A stretch of 64,000 nucleotides of DNA, from NCBI GenBank assembly GCA_027943245.1, contig JANDJZ010000193.1, positions 1 through 64,000 on the forward strand, given 5' to 3'. The number at the start of each line of letters is the position of its first letter. The first letter of the stretch is position 1. Source of the stretch: Acanthamoeba sp. SK_2022b. Lineage: Eukaryota > Discosea > Longamoebia > Acanthamoebidae. Below the pieces are notes generated by a model. The model did not search any database. It was not told the origin of the DNA and saw nothing but the letters and a program-made list of their open reading frames with translations. Made by a program: the position numbers and the translations under genes. Shown here piece after piece: positions 1 to 12,504 of the stretch.

Positions 1-25
1 CACACACACACACACACACACACAT

Positions 26-75
<50 letters not shown>

Positions 76-78
76 CAG

Positions 79-211
79 GGAGGCGGAGATCATGTTGCCC
101 GACGTGGACGCCGACCTGTCGCCGCCCGATATGGACAATAGCACGCCGGCCGTGCCTGACCTGGACGACGATGAGGAGGACGACGACTCGGACTCGGAAT
201 GGGAGGTGTAG
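79..211 (+). CDS. 3' terminal exon of an unidentified gene (acidic C-terminus, 5' partial)
   Basis: The reading frame opens right after an acceptor (ACAACAG ending at 78) that follows a CA microsatellite, and closes at TAG 209-211. About 43 residues are encoded. The end is very acidic: a run of Asp/Glu, then SDSEWEV before the stop. Codon use is GC-rich like the neighbouring exons. The upstream exons lie outside the window, so the family cannot be named. An acidic tail of this type could belong to many nuclear or ubiquitin-pathway proteins; I do not assign one. The 139 bp from here to the stop of the opposite-strand F-box gene hold nothing I recognise. Confidence 0.6.
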
Positions 212-350
212 GCAAGGGGGTCGCCCATTTTTGAGGGTGGGTAACGTGGAGATAGGCCTAAATGGCGAACAACAGTGCCTGTTCGGTGTTCCACTTTGGG
301 TGTGTCGTTGGGTGCATGGTAACGTTCAGGACTGCTTTGTCTGGCAGCGG

Positions 351-2159
351 TTATTGGTGCAACGCTGCTGAGCGATGGCGAAGCAAGATGCGCTCGATGC
401 TCACGACAAGGTCGTGATAGTATTCCCAAAAGAACTGACCCTTGGCGGCCTTAAGCTCCCTGTGCAGGACCGTCAGAGTGCTGCTGCCGTCGCGGTTGGG
501 GAGCGTAACGTCGGCGCCATGCTCCAACAGCAGTTCCACCATACAACTGAAGAGAGTGTGAGAGTTCGCGTCCATCTGTGTGACATGTCGTGCGTAAAAT
601 CACTACGTACGAGCTTAATAGCCGCGCCGCTTTGGAAAGTGGGGTGAGCCCATCGTGGTCGAGTGCGTTGACATCGGCGCCCGCGCGCAGCAACGCTTCG
701 GCCACTCTCACCCTGCCTCGGTCTGCCGCCGCGTTAAGCGGCCAACACAGATTAGGATCCGCGCCCTGTGGTCACGGGTTTTGTTTATGTCAGCCTGGTG
801 CGCGAGCCCCAGCCCACCCTCACCTCGCAAAGACACGCGGCCTTACGTTCTCCAGCAATAGCTCAGCCATCTGCTTCGTCCTGGCCTCGCACAGAGCGGT
901 GGCGCCCAGCACAGCCACATTGACGTCGATCCCATAGGCCAAGAACAAGACCACAAGTGACACAGCACCGAGCCTTGCGGCTGTCATGAAACCTAGCGAG
1001 CGGATAGGAGGATAAGGTGCACACCAACACACAAAAGCTGGGAGAGCCACGCAACCTGTCACCACACATCCAAAGACACACTTGCCGAGCAGCAAGGCGC
1101 CCACCATCAATTCGCTGCCAGTTGCGACCGCCGCCACCATGTGGTTAGGCCTTATGGGCACAGGGGTGGCGCCGCCGACGAGCAGGCGCACCACCTCCAA
1201 CTGGCCAGCCTTGATGGCGGTCTCGAGCAGCGCTTCACACAACACGTTCCTCTTGCCTGAGTAACAACATCGAGTAGTGGCCTGGCCCACGTCAGCGATT
1301 GGTCGGAGCGAGCGCATCATATCGGGTTCGGTCATGCACACCGCGCTGTTGTGGTAGGCCATAGAGCAAGAGGGCGACGATTTCCATATGCCCATTCCAC
1401 ACCGCCAGATCGCAAGCCACCTCCACAAACTTGCTGTTGATGGGGCACCGCTCCCACCACGCCACGCAATCTGCCAGTCACTCGTGAGTCTGCCTGTGTC
1501 ATCACGCGTATCGCTGAGCGATTACCTGCAGAGAAGTCCAGAAAGCATGCCACCACGTTCTTATGGCCAGCCACGATGGCAGCCAGCAAAGGGTTGGGCC
1601 TGCGTTCGCTGATTGCGGGCATGACAAAGTCGGGGTGACGCACTAAGCACAGTCCCCCTCCCAAACTCAGCAACCGGCCATCGGGCGAGTAAGACCAATA
1701 AAGTGGTCGTACGCAGGTCGAAAACCACCCCGGCGAGGCCCTCCTCGCATGCCCACTGCATCCGTTGGCCAACCGTCGAATGTGGGCCCTGGTGCGCTAG
1801 CCACCGCACCGCCGTAGCGCTCTTGGCCCGGAAGTCAACCTCCTTGCCCTCGCCCGTCACGTCAACCTCGCAACAGGCAGCGTGCACAGTTCGTGGCCAT
1901 GAACTCTTGACCGGGGCGAGGAAGAGAGTGCGGTGGTGGACACGCCAAAGGTACGAGTCGGCGGCAAGGGAACGCCAAGCTTGACACACAAGCGGTACCC
2001 GTTCCAACAGCTGCCATGCAGCAAAAAAAGTTAGCAACTCCTAACTATCCACACCGCCCAAGGTAAGGCATGGCGGGAGGAGAGAAATAACGCAGGTACA
2101 TCGATGGGTGGCAGGAAGGAGAAGACGGTCCCCAGCACCTCTGCGGGCAGACACTCCAT
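351..2159 (-). CDS. F-box and ankyrin-repeat protein
   Basis: Probable substrate-recruiting subunit of an SCF-type ubiquitin ligase: the F-box would bind Skp1 and the ankyrin repeats a substrate. The start chosen is ATG 2159, because the F-box begins at once (MECLPAEVLGTVFSFLPP); an in-frame ATG at 2267 would add 36 basic residues. An intron (donor GTACCTG after 2100, acceptor ending at 2011) splits the F-box, and the next exon supplies its second half (LLERVPLVCQAWRSLA, then LWR). Downstream exons carry degenerate ankyrin repeats, e.g. around 1600-1530, 1430-1340, 1210-1080, 1000-850 and 700-400; the clearest units contain ALLRAGADVNALDHDGLTPL and ELLLEHGADV. The stop is at 351-353. Internal junctions near 1620-1700 are unclear because two frames compete. 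The substrate is unknown. Confidence 0.8.
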
Positions 2160-2305
2160 CAGACTGTTGCGATGCTGGTGTGCGCGTGAGTTTCGTATTT
2201 CCCTTCTGTGTTTTCTTTTGGTCCTGTTTTTTCTTGTAACTTCCTCGAAGTGAGGTTGTGGGTGCAAGACTGAAAGAACAGTTATTTGATTAGTTCAAAT
2301 CAGCC
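2160..2305. promoter_or_regulatory. Divergent intergenic region (F-box/ankyrin and ARM-like genes)
   Basis: Only 146 bp separate the two start codons, so both promoters and both 5' leaders must lie here or overlap the first exons. There is a T-rich stretch (2196-2240) but no clear TATA box. The shared-promoter role is inferred from spacing alone. Confidence 0.4.
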
Positions 2306-2970
2306 ATGGAAACGGCAGCAGCGACAACACAGCCCACCACTGACAGTCGGTCGACATGGTTGACGGATGTTCGGGTGTGCGCAGGATTGGCGATCGGCCT
2401 CGGTCTTACCGCAGGCGTCGTATGGTGGCTCCGACGAGGTACTCTTTTTTTTTTTTTTTCTTTAATAAAACAATGCGTTGCCAATTTTTAAACTGTTTAT
2501 AAATACCAGTATTCTTATTTTATCATTATAAAATTATATTTATATAATTTTAATCAATTATCGTTAAATGCGCCGACAGGGAGAGGGCACAATGAACTAG
2601 TGACCGGCGTCGGAGGGACAGTCGCAGACCTGGCTCCGGGCGGAGAGCTGACGAGACAGCTGGACGCCTTGGAGATGATAACTCCCTACTTTGACGGTAC
2701 GCTCGCCCGCGGCAGTTTTGTCTGCAGCGACGCTTTGCTCTTACAACCGGTGGCGCCGCAGATAACGCAGACCAGTGGCGCGAGTTCAAACGAGCGGGCG
2801 GCATCGAGGCCGTCGTGCGACTCTTCCTCTCCCTCGACCCCGCTCTTCTCCCCGTCGCCGATACGACGACGACCATCGCCACCAGCGACGCTGATGCGAC
2901 GGCCGATGCTGAAGCTGGCTCACTCAACAGCGTCAGCGCAGACGACACGAACCTGGATAGCCCTACGCCC

Positions 2971-3002
<32 letters not shown>

Positions 3003-3911
3003 CAACGAAGGCGAAGCCAAGAACGAAAGCGAATCCAAGAGCGGAAGCGAATCCAAGGACGAAAGCGAAAGCGGAAGCGGGGAGCAGCCTGAGACTGAGC
3101 GACGCCAAGTGGACGAAGCGGCAACAGCGGAGGATGGCGATGCTGCTGCGACGCCAGCAGCAGCCGCCACCGACGGCAGCGCCGCGCAGCCGAGCCGATC
3201 GCTGGTGGGCCTGCTCGCGCAGGCCCTGTGGGTGATCTCCGGCAGCCGCTCCCTGCCCGAAGACAGGGCCAAGGTGGGCACCGTCAAGGTGATCGAACAG
3301 GTAGCGAACCTGTTGGAGAGCGATCGCATCGACCTCCCGGCCAGGGTGTCCAGCATCGCGTTCCTGGCGAGCCTCATGCGCAACGAGGCGGCCTACAAGC
3401 AGATGGTGTTGGGCACGCGCCTGCGCTCGATTCTATACAACGCGTTCATGGAGGCCACCCCCGCCACCGACCCCGAGCTGCTCGCGCGCCTGGCCTTTGC
3501 CCTCAACCCGATTCTGGGCCAGCCCTCCGCTGACCGTACGGGCCCGCTCTGTGATCTCACACGCACGGCTTTCTCACTCTACAATCGTGTGCGTTGCGTT
3601 GCGTTGCGTTGCGTTGCGTTGCGTTGCGTTGCGTTGCGTTGCGTTGCGTTGCGTTGCGTTGCGGGTTGTTTTTGTGCAGGGAGTCATCCGATCAAGCAAA
3701 TAATACGCAAGGGGATCGTGAAGCACACGCTCGACCTCCTGGACTACTCGGTACACAACGAGGCCACGCACGAGATGCCCATCGTCCCGCTGCTCGAAAC
3801 CATGTCCGAGCTGGCCGGCTACGCCGATGGTACACCCCGCTCCGCTCACGATGGCGTGCGGCGCCCGGGCAGTGACCAACCACTCACGGTCGACCTGTTT
3901 GTGTGCCTGCG

Positions 3912-3981
<70 letters not shown>

Positions 3982-4637
3982 TGAACAGTTGCTACGTGCA
4001 GACAGATATTGGATCGGCCGCTGGCTGCAAATATCGTGCGGGTGCTCGTCAAACGGCTGGAGACCAGCAACTGGAACCTCCTCGCCGACACCATCGTCAC
4101 CCTTAACGCTCTCCTTGCCGAACGAACGGCCCCGTTCCGGCCCACTCGTCAGCGGTGCGTCGCACTGCCACATTACATTTATTATAACTTTTATTTTTAT
4201 TTTTGATATGTAGATATTTAAGAAAATTTTATATTTTGGAGCTGATAGTGGCATGGTTCGCACGTTAACACAGGTTCCAGGCGATGTTCATCGAAACCGA
4301 GAGCGAGGTGTCGGAGGCGGCCGGTAGGAGCACCCTGACCGGGTTCGATGTGCTCATGGACATACTGACGCAATCGATACTGCCCCTCGCGCCCTACATT
4401 CTTGCCACGATGCTGTTTCTCTGTGATGACAACAGTACGTGGCCCCACCGCAAGTTAGCCGTGCGCTGTCGGCAGCTGATCTCTCCCTCTTCTCTGCAAT
4501 GCGTAGCCCCGGTGTGCGAGTTCGTGCGAAACAACGAGCGGGTGATGGACACGCTTCGACGGTTCGGCGAGCCCGACAACCCAGGGCACGCCCACGCGCA
4601 AGAGCTGCTCCTACTCCTCTCCCTACACCGTCAGTGA
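2306..4637 (+). CDS. Membrane-anchored armadillo-like helical repeat protein
   Basis: The start ATG is 2306. Residues ~25-45 are a hydrophobic segment (VCAGLAIGLGLTAGVVWWLRR) with basic residues after it, so an N-terminal membrane anchor is likely. A donor follows at about 2438; exon 2 begins after GACAG near 2580. The body consists of helical repeats (e.g. REFKRAGGIEAVVRLFLSLD, VPLLETMSELAGYAD, NIVRVLVKRLE) interrupted near 2960-3110 by an acidic Asp-Ala run and a Glu/Ser/Lys-rich repeat. Later introns carry a (GCGTT)14 tract and a GT tract. The protein ends SLHRQ at TGA 4635-4637. Ligand and membrane are unknown; anchored ARM proteins occur on mitochondria and ER, but nothing here decides. 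The junction across the GT intron (3900-4010) is uncertain. Confidence 0.7.
3591..3663 (+). repeat. (GCGTT)14 pentanucleotide tract in an intron
   Basis: Fourteen perfect GCGTT units (3591-3660) plus GCG, inside an intron of the ARM-like gene, ending about 16 nt before the acceptor TGTGCAG. Confidence 0.95.
3913..3980 (+). repeat. (GT)n microsatellite in an intron
   Basis: Uninterrupted TG/GT tract of ~68 bp in an intron of the ARM-like gene; GT on the sense strand. Confidence 0.95.
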
Positions 4638-4757
4638 GGTCCTCTTCGCCGTTGGGGCTTGGGCGAAAAGAAGAGAAAATGTAGGAGAAAAAGAAAAGAA
4701 GTAACAAAAAAGAGTGCGCGTCCTTGGCTGTGATCCCACTCGGCAGCAGGGCCCGCA

Positions 4758-7700
4758 ATGAGCTACAATTTCTTCAATCAGGTGATCCCCCCGACGGGGG
4801 TGGAGCTGTGCCTGAGTGCCCGATTCACGGGGGAGGACGATGTCAACCTGATTGTGGCCAAGACGAACGTGCTCGAGGTCTATGCCCTGCATCGCCACGA
4901 CGATTCCAAGGCACGCCGATTGCAATCTGCCCGCCCCTCTGTCCCTCTCTCCCACACATCAATAAATTATCGCTTTCAATTCCAACTCGCCCCGTTGAAT
5001 TCAATTAGATTTGCATTAAGAAAAATAAAAATACTCCATAAATACACATGGCGAGCTTCTTTTATTAATCATTCAATCGTCTGTACAGGCAGCGATTCAC
5101 CCTACGCGGGGAGAAGAAGCTAAGGACGCTGCCCCGTACGCCGGCTCACAGCACTCACTGCGGCTGGTGCTGAGCTCAACGCTCTTTGGCAACATCGAGT
5201 CGATGGCCGCCGTACGGTTTCCGGGCACGAGCAAGGACGCCCTGCTGGTCAGCTTTCGCGATGCCAAGGTAAACCTTCACCCCATCCGACACCTGTCGCT
5301 TGTGCCCCTAACACTGTGCACAGATCTCTGTCCTCGAGTTCGACATCGCCACCAACGATCTCCGCACAGTGTCGCTGCACTACTTTGAAGACTACAAAGT
5401 GAAGGTGCTGCGCCGTGCTCTCTGCTCTCACAGCCATGGCAATGACTGAAGTGAAACCCACACCGTTTAGGAGGGACACGACCACTACATCCACGTCCCC
5501 GAGCTCCGGGTCGATCCACAGCAACGGTGCGCAGCGATGCTCGCATTCGACCGGAAGCTCGTGGTGTTGCCCTTTCGTCAGCACGCCAGCCTCATGGAAA
5601 TCGAGAACGGCGGCCAAGAGGTTGGCCCTCCCTCTCAATCTGCATGTGCGTGTGGTGTTGGGGAGAGGCTCGCTCACGTGCATGCGCGTCACTTGCTACG
5701 TTATGTGCATACAGGACCAACCGGTGAAGCCCTCCTTCTTGCTCGACCTGCGAGCGATGGGGATCATCAACGTCAAGGACTTTGTTTTCCTTCAGGGCTA
5801 CTACGAGCCCACCCTCCTCATCCTCTACGAACCCACACAGGTCCGAATGTGCGCATAGTGTCATCGCTGCGAGTCGATGGCTGACCTCGTGTTATATTAT
5901 AGACCTGGTCGGGCCGCGTTGCTGCAAACAAGCACACCTGCGTGGCCGCCGCCGTATCGCTGAATCTATGGCAACACCGAGTACGTTTATGCGCATTCTA
6001 TTTGCTAATAATAATAATAATAATAATCAATTACTTCATTATTTTATATTAAGTTGTTGTTTAAAATTTAACTCAACTCGTTGATCAACAATACAGGGAC
6101 AGACATCAGCGCATCCGGTGGTGTGGTCCGCCGAGTTCTTGCCCTACGACACCCAGCGCCTGATCGCCGTGCCGGGGCCCATCGGCGGCGCACTGGCGCT
6201 GTCCACCAACTCGCTACTCTACCTCAACCAGGTCTGTCTCCCCGCGCTCTGTCTGCCCGTTAAGCCTCTTGCCTAAGCCCGAGCTGACACCGTCGACGAC
6301 GCGCGACATACAGGCGTCCGCCTCGTTCCTCCCGCTCAATGTGTTTGCAGACCTGTATCCGCCGCCGCAGACGCCTTTCCCCTCGGCCGGCAAGAACCGG
6401 GTGGGCATCACGCTCGACGCTGCGCGCGACGTCTTTCTCGCCGACGACCAGCTCCTCGTCTCCCTCAAGGGCGGCGAGCTGTACGCGCGCCACTCACCCA
6501 CGCCGTCCGCTACTCCCTGTTGTTGTATCTCTCATGCTCACACTTGGCGCGGTGTGCCATGCGCGCAGTTACATTTTCCACTTGTTGTCCGATGGACGAA
6601 CAGTCAACGACATTCAGCTGGCCAAGGCGGGCTCTTCCGTGATCACTTCATGCGTACCGCGGACCTCGCCTCTCTTGCTCTAACCTCCTTTCTCTAGTGT
6701 CTCACATAACATGTTTCCCTATCTTTGAATTTATTATTATCTCAGATGACATCGCTCTCTGGTGAGGGCGCTGATGCTCGGTTTCTCTTCTTGGGCTCAC
6801 GCGTCGGCGACTCCCTGCTGCTCCAGTACACCACCGGCACCACCGACGACAAGCTCCTCAAGCAGAACGGTAAGCTGAGCTTGCCCACAAGGCCTCCCTC
6901 TTTTGAATGACGTTTGGCTGCGGAGTTGATCAGCTGCGCTCGCTTGATCTTGTCGACGTTTAATGCACATGAACTAAGGCGAGCTCTTTCGACTTTGCCG
7001 TTGCAGGCGCGACGAAGGGCAGTCTGTTTGACGACATCAAAAAGGAGGAAGAGGAAGACAACGAAGATGAGGATGACGGCGACGGCAACGACGAGATCAA
7101 GGAGGAGCGGGACGGCGAAGGCGAGGTCGACGAGTTTGGCAGGCGAATCCGCGAAGAGGATCGGCGAAGGAAGAAGGGACTGCTCACCACCTACAAGTTC
7201 AAGGTCTGCGACAGCCTGCTCAACATCGGACCCATCACCGACTTTGCCATTGGCGAGTCCTTCGATCCCGCATCAGTTTCCATGGCCGTATAGCTTCTCC
7301 CTCCCCTTTACCTCCCCCCCCCTCCTGTCGTTTTCGCTCTTTTCTGTCGCTTTCGCGTTCTGGCCTGAGAAATTCTGTGAACCGCTTGTGCTTCTCCAGG
7401 AGCAAGAGGGCCAGCGGAGCGTCGAGATCGTGACGTGTTCGGGCCAGGGCAAGAACGGCTCGCTGAGCGTCCTCCAGCACGGCGTGCGACCGGAGCTGGT
7501 GCATGCATCGAGCGACCTGCCCGGGTGTAAGGCCTTCTGGACGCTCTACCACCGAAGCGAGGAGCGACAGGGCGAAGAGGCCGAATACCACGCATACCTC
7601 CTCCTTTCCGAGGAAGAGCAAACCCGAGTGCGTGCCTCCTTTTTCAGGCGTGGTGTCTCTGGTCGGTTGCCGCGCGTGGGCTCTGTTGACCATACGCGAC

Positions 7701-8203
7701 GTCGCCCCCCCCCCTCCCAATCACAGGTCATTGCGGGCGATGGACTGGACGAGCTCTCCAACGAGGAGACCGACTTCAACGTGGCCGCGCCCACCGTCGA
7801 CGCGGGCAACCTGTTCGAGCAGACCCGCATCGTGCAGGTGCATCAGCACGGGATTATTCTGCTCAATGGCGGTGCGTCCAATCGCGGCTTTTATTATTTT
7901 TTATTTTATAGTTAAATGTTCTGTCTTTTTTTCATTTTGATTTTTTAAAAAATGATAATTTATTAATTGTTGGCCATCACGATAGTGAAAGCGACGCAGC
8001 GCATATCCACTCCGGGACAGATCGCGGCCGCATCCATAGCCGATCCCTACGTGCTCCTGCTGATGGCCGATGGTTCGCTTCGCCTCTACTTTGCCGACCC
8101 CTCATCCTCCAAGCTTGTCCAGACCTCACTGCAAAACATCCACGTACACTCTCCGTCTTGCTCCTCTTTCCCTCCTCTCGCGCTGATTGGTTGCCCTGAC
8201 TTT

Positions 8204-8267
<64 letters not shown>

Positions 8268-9307
8268 CAGGAGGTGACGAACATCATGGCCATGCATCTG
8301 TTCTACGGCGGGGCGATGCGGGGCAACAAGGCGCGGACCAACGACGAGATCTTCGCGGCCATCGCCAAGGACAGCGGCCGGCTCGACATCTACAGCGTGC
8401 CCGATTTCGACCTGGTGTTCTCGGCCGAACGCGCGGCCAACGGTCCGCGCCTCATCAACAACGTCCTGCTGCGGCCCCCGCCCGCCGCCTCGGTGTCGGA
8501 CACCGCCGCCGCTGCCAGCAGCGCGCGTATCGTGGAGGTCGCGCTGCATAGCATTGGCAACATTCCTTCGCTGCCGCATCTGTTTGTACGCCTCTCCCCT
8601 CATGTCTCCGCCACTAAGCAGTCTCTCACCGCTCGCGTACACACATGTGGTGGTGTGGTGGTGGTGTGTGTGTGTGGTGATGTGTGGGTGTGTGGTGGTG
8701 TGGTGGTGTGTTGGTGGCGCGCGCGCGTGCGTGGCCACAGATCTATTTGGCTAGCGGGGAGCTGTTGCTGTATCGGGGCTTCCTCACCTCGTCGTCGCCC
8801 CAGTCCGAGGGCGAATTGGAGGTGGCGTTCCAGCGATGCGACTACGACCCCCTGCCACGGAGCCAGCTGGCCGATCCTTCCGTGGTTAGTATTTCCTGGA
8901 ATACTTTACTTATTTTAATTATTTAATATTTTAAATATTTTAATTTGTTGTTTTTGATTATTTGGGCCAGACCGTGAAGCGCAAGAGGGAGCACATGGAC
9001 ACGGATGACGGCGACGGCAATGGCGACCAGGCGGAAGGGGGGAAAGGGAAGGAGAGGCTGGATGACGTGCGAGCCGGTACCACTGCCTCGCGCCAACACG
9101 CACAGCCAAGCGCAGCTGATCATCAGTTGGTGACGCGGTGGCTCTGCAGGGCACGCCCAGAAGAGAGCCAAGAGCGAGAAGAGCGGGGAGGACGAGTTGC
9201 AGCTCGAACTGAACGAGCCCGAGCAGGACGGAGAAGACGGCGAGCCCGAGAAAGGTAATGGCCACCAACCGTCCGGCCACAACAGTCAGATGTCATTTCT
9301 TGTTCTC

Positions 9308-9374
<67 letters not shown>

Positions 9375-11228
9375 CCAGACGCGTCGTCGCTGCGTTATCG
9401 ACGAATTCACTACTTTGAGACGGTGGGCAAGTCCAACGGCGTCTTCATCTCCGGCAGCGCGCCCGCGTGGGTGTTTGCGCAGAGGGGCTTCGCCCGGCTC
9501 TACCCGATGAAGCTCGACACCTTCGTCCTCTCCTTCGCCGAATTCCACAACGCCAACTGCCCGCACGGCTTCATCTACTTCAACCACGAGGTCCGTTTTT
9601 ATTCCCTCCAACAATTAATATAATTAATAATTTCATATTTATAATTTTATTTTTTAGAATACAAAAATGCTTACCATTTTAACCGGGTTGTTTTGTAGGG
9701 CACGCTCAAGATTTGCCAGCTGCCGGCTGCCGAAGAGACGATCCCCTGGGAACTGCCGTGGGTTGTGCGAAAGGTGCCAACCACCTTCTATTTTTTATTT
9801 TATTTTCATCGATAAAATTGATCTTTTTTATGGTTCATTTTCAATTTATTATTTTAAAATAATAATCGACTCCCTGCTCGAATAGATTCCTTTGGGGCGC
9901 ACACCGAGGGAGATCGCCTACCATCCGCCGTCGCGCACGTACGTGGTGGCGTTGGCGACGCCGGTGACCACGGTGGTCCCCACGCCACCGGAAACGGACA
10001 TGGAGCGGCAGGAGCGCGAGCGCGAGGAGGAGGAGTCGCGCGAGATGGGCATCGAGCCCGAGGACAAGCAGCGCGACATGGGACCGCGTGAGATCGCCAT
10101 GATGGAGGAGCGCCACGAGCTGCACCTCATCTCCCCACGCACTTGGCAGGTAACAACCCACCACCTGACCACCACCGCCACCGCCACCACACGCCAGCTG
10201 ACCAAGCGTGGCTTGCCTCGGTGTCTCCCACACAGATATTGCATCATGTCGAGCTCGAGCCCAAGGAGCATGTCCTCACACTCAACGTTCTCAAGCTGGC
10301 CGACAACTACAGCCAGGTATTTCTATAATTATTATTACTATTTCTTTTATTATTATTTTAAATTGCTGGTGTGCTTAGTATATGTGACGTCTATGTTTGT
10401 CAGGTCAACCGGGTGCTTCGGCCGTACGTCGTGGTAGGCACGTCCTACGCCGAAGGAGAAGACGCCGCAGGCCGTGGAAGAATATCCTTTCCATCCTTTC
10501 CCATTTTATTATTTATTTATTTATTTATTTTGTTAATTCTTTATCTGATTGCGTTTGAGCTGCGATTGATCGCGTATGAATTCCTTAACCAAGGCTCACC
10601 TTCTGATCTACGAGATCGACGTCACCGGCGAGGAGCAGTGCAAGCTCACGCTGGCCTACCAGAAGCCAATGAAGGAGAAGCCGATGAAGGGCCCGGTATC
10701 CGCTGCCGCATCACTCCAGGGCTACCTCATCATCGCCGTCGGCCCTAAAGTACGTCTCCCTCTTTATTCAAAAACTAATAAAATAAATAAATAAATATTG
10801 CATTTAATATCTGAGCTCATTATTTTATTCTTTGTTTATTTAAAACAATCAGATCTGGGTCTTCAACTTTGACGGTGGCTCGACGGAGGCTGTGGCGTTC
10901 TACGACGCCCCGCACTACATCGTGTCGATCAAGACCCTCAAGAACTTCGTGCTGTGCGCCGACATCTACAAGAGCATCTTCTTCCTCAGGCACCGCTCCC
11001 CCGCCACCCACGCACAGGCGCAGTGTATTGGGGGGGAATTGGGGGGGGGCTGGTTGTAGTGACTGACTCACGTCGCTCTCTGGTTGCGTAGATGGAAGGA
11101 CAGCGCGAGTCAGCTGGCGCTGCTCGCCAAGGACGTGGGTCGGGTCAGCGTCTTCGCCACCGAGTACGTGGTCGACAAGCAGAACCTCTCCCTCCTCATG
11201 TCCGACGAACGCCAGAACCTGCAGGTCC

Positions 11229-11294
<66 letters not shown>

Positions 11295-11491
11295 AGGGGG
11301 GACTCACAGGTGGCGCGTGCGTGCAGGTGACTGCGTACGCCCCGCACACGGCGGAGAGTAGGGGCGGCCAGCTGCTGGTCCCGCGCGGCGACTTCAACGT
11401 GGGACAGCACATCAACAAGCTCGTGCGCCTGCCCATGACGCTCCCCGCGGCCGCCGCCACGCTGCAACGCCACGCCGTTTGGTTCGGTACG

Positions 11492-11558
<67 letters not shown>

Positions 11559-12006
11559 TTCTGAATGATGTTGACGTCGTGCCACGCAGGGACGCTCTCG
11601 GGCGGTGTCGGCTATCTGGCGCCGATGGACGAGTCGGCGTTCCGTCGGCTGGGCATGCTCCAGTCGGCTCTCCTCTCGGCCATCCCCCACACGGCCGGCC
11701 TCCACCCGCAGGCCTACCGCGCCCTCCGACGCGAGCGCCTCCTGCGCAACCGCAAGGCACGCCCGTGCCCCCCCCCCTTCTCCTTCTCCTCTCGCGTTTC
11801 CTTTGGTCGCTCACGCGCGTGACGTGTGTGCGTGTGTGCGTGCGGCGTGACAACAGCACACGATTCTGGACGGGCTGCTGCTGTCGCGGTACCTGGCGCT
11901 GGACTCGGCGACGCAGCAACAGATCGCGCTCAAGCTGGGCACCACCCGCGAACGCATCCTGAACGACCTCCAGGGCATCCCCCAGTCGGTCACCCACACC
12001 CTCTGA
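4758..12006 (+). CDS. CPSF1: Cleavage and polyadenylation specificity factor subunit 1 (CPSF160)
   Basis: Largest scaffold of the mPSF module that recognises the AAUAAA signal in nuclear pre-mRNA 3'-end processing. The N-terminus (ATG 4758) has the family start pattern: a short leader, PPTGVE, then the first propeller strands ending LNLIVAKTNVLEVY-like. Roughly 28 short exons carry beta-propeller sequence throughout, including GPIGGALALSTNSLLYLNQ, an acidic insert followed by KFKVCDSLLNIGPITDFAIGE (7200-7260), and the C-terminal CPSF_A region with VVVGTSYAEGEDAAGRGR (10430-10480) and AHLLIYEID (~10590-10612). The last exon (from ~11857) ends at TGA 12004-12006 after an alpha-helical tail (LKLGTTRERILNDLQGI) like other CPSF1 C-termini. 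A KRKR element near 8980 may be a nuclear signal. Four introns contain CA microsatellites, all CA on the sense strand. Family assignment is secure; individual junctions were only partly checked. Confidence 0.93.
8205..8265 (+). repeat. (CA)n microsatellite next to a 3' splice site
   Basis: About 61 bp of CA in a CPSF1 intron; it ends 5 nt before the acceptor (GCCAG, exon from 8271). Confidence 0.95.
9309..9373 (+). repeat. (CA)n microsatellite in a CPSF1 intron
   Basis: About 65 bp of CA that leads directly into the acceptor ACCAG; the next exon starts near 9379. Confidence 0.95.
11230..11291 (+). repeat. (CA)n microsatellite in a CPSF1 intron
   Basis: About 62 bp of CA, about 35 nt upstream of the acceptor GTGCAG before 11328. 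Confidence 0.95.
11495..11555 (+). repeat. (CA)n microsatellite in a CPSF1 intron
   Basis: About 61 bp of CA, about 34 nt upstream of the acceptor CACGCAG near 11589. Confidence 0.95.
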
Positions 12007-12375
12007 GGGGCAGAGAACTTCGCACGAACATTGAAGCCCCTTTGGGATAGAAACTTTTCAACGTGCGTTGTCGTTGCCGCCATGCTCTCTTCCTTACTCC
12101 AGCCGCGTCACATGTCCCAACAATGCCATGACTCGCAGATGAGGGCATTGATCCTCGCCAGTGCGTGATATCTTGTGATAGTGCACAACTTTTCATAATT
12201 TTACGGCATGAAAGAAATGGTGAACGTTCTGTGTAATTTCTAGATTGTCCGCATAATTTCGAATAAGATTCGACCAACCGCGATGCTCCTCGCCTGACTG
12301 GAGGACCGCTTGAAATTCGCCTCAACTTTGTCTGGGCTTGATCCCCTTGGCGAGAGTCCGCTTGACCTTACTCCC

Positions 12376-12383
12376 TTAAAAAG
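12376..12383 (+). promoter_or_regulatory. TATA-like element of the WH2/beta-thymosin gene
   Basis: TTAAAAAG lies 122 bp upstream of the ATG at 12505, followed by a pyrimidine-rich stretch (CTCTCTTTCCCTGTTCTCAC) that would hold the start site ~30 nt downstream. The whole 498-bp spacer after CPSF1 (12007-12504) holds no gene I can support; 12380-12504 reads like a CA-rich 5' leader. Confidence 0.4.
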
Positions 12384-12504
12384 CTGGACCTCTCTTTCCC
12401 TGTTCTCACAAACATCAGCAACCATCAACGCACTACTAAACAGCGCCATCAACTTCATCAACCAAAGCTTACCCCGCACCTCAACGACACACAACACACA
12501 CATC

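Noticed and set aside
24..371. Open frames with His-Thr or Cys-Val runs, here and at every CA/GT tract
   Set aside because: They are read-through of microsatellites; the tracts sit in introns and the frames have no conserved sequence outside neighbouring exons.
3591..3663. GCGTT repeat as an internal telomere or a coding repeat
   Set aside because: It lies between phase-compatible splice sites and does not resemble common telomere repeats; a microsatellite in an intron is sufficient.
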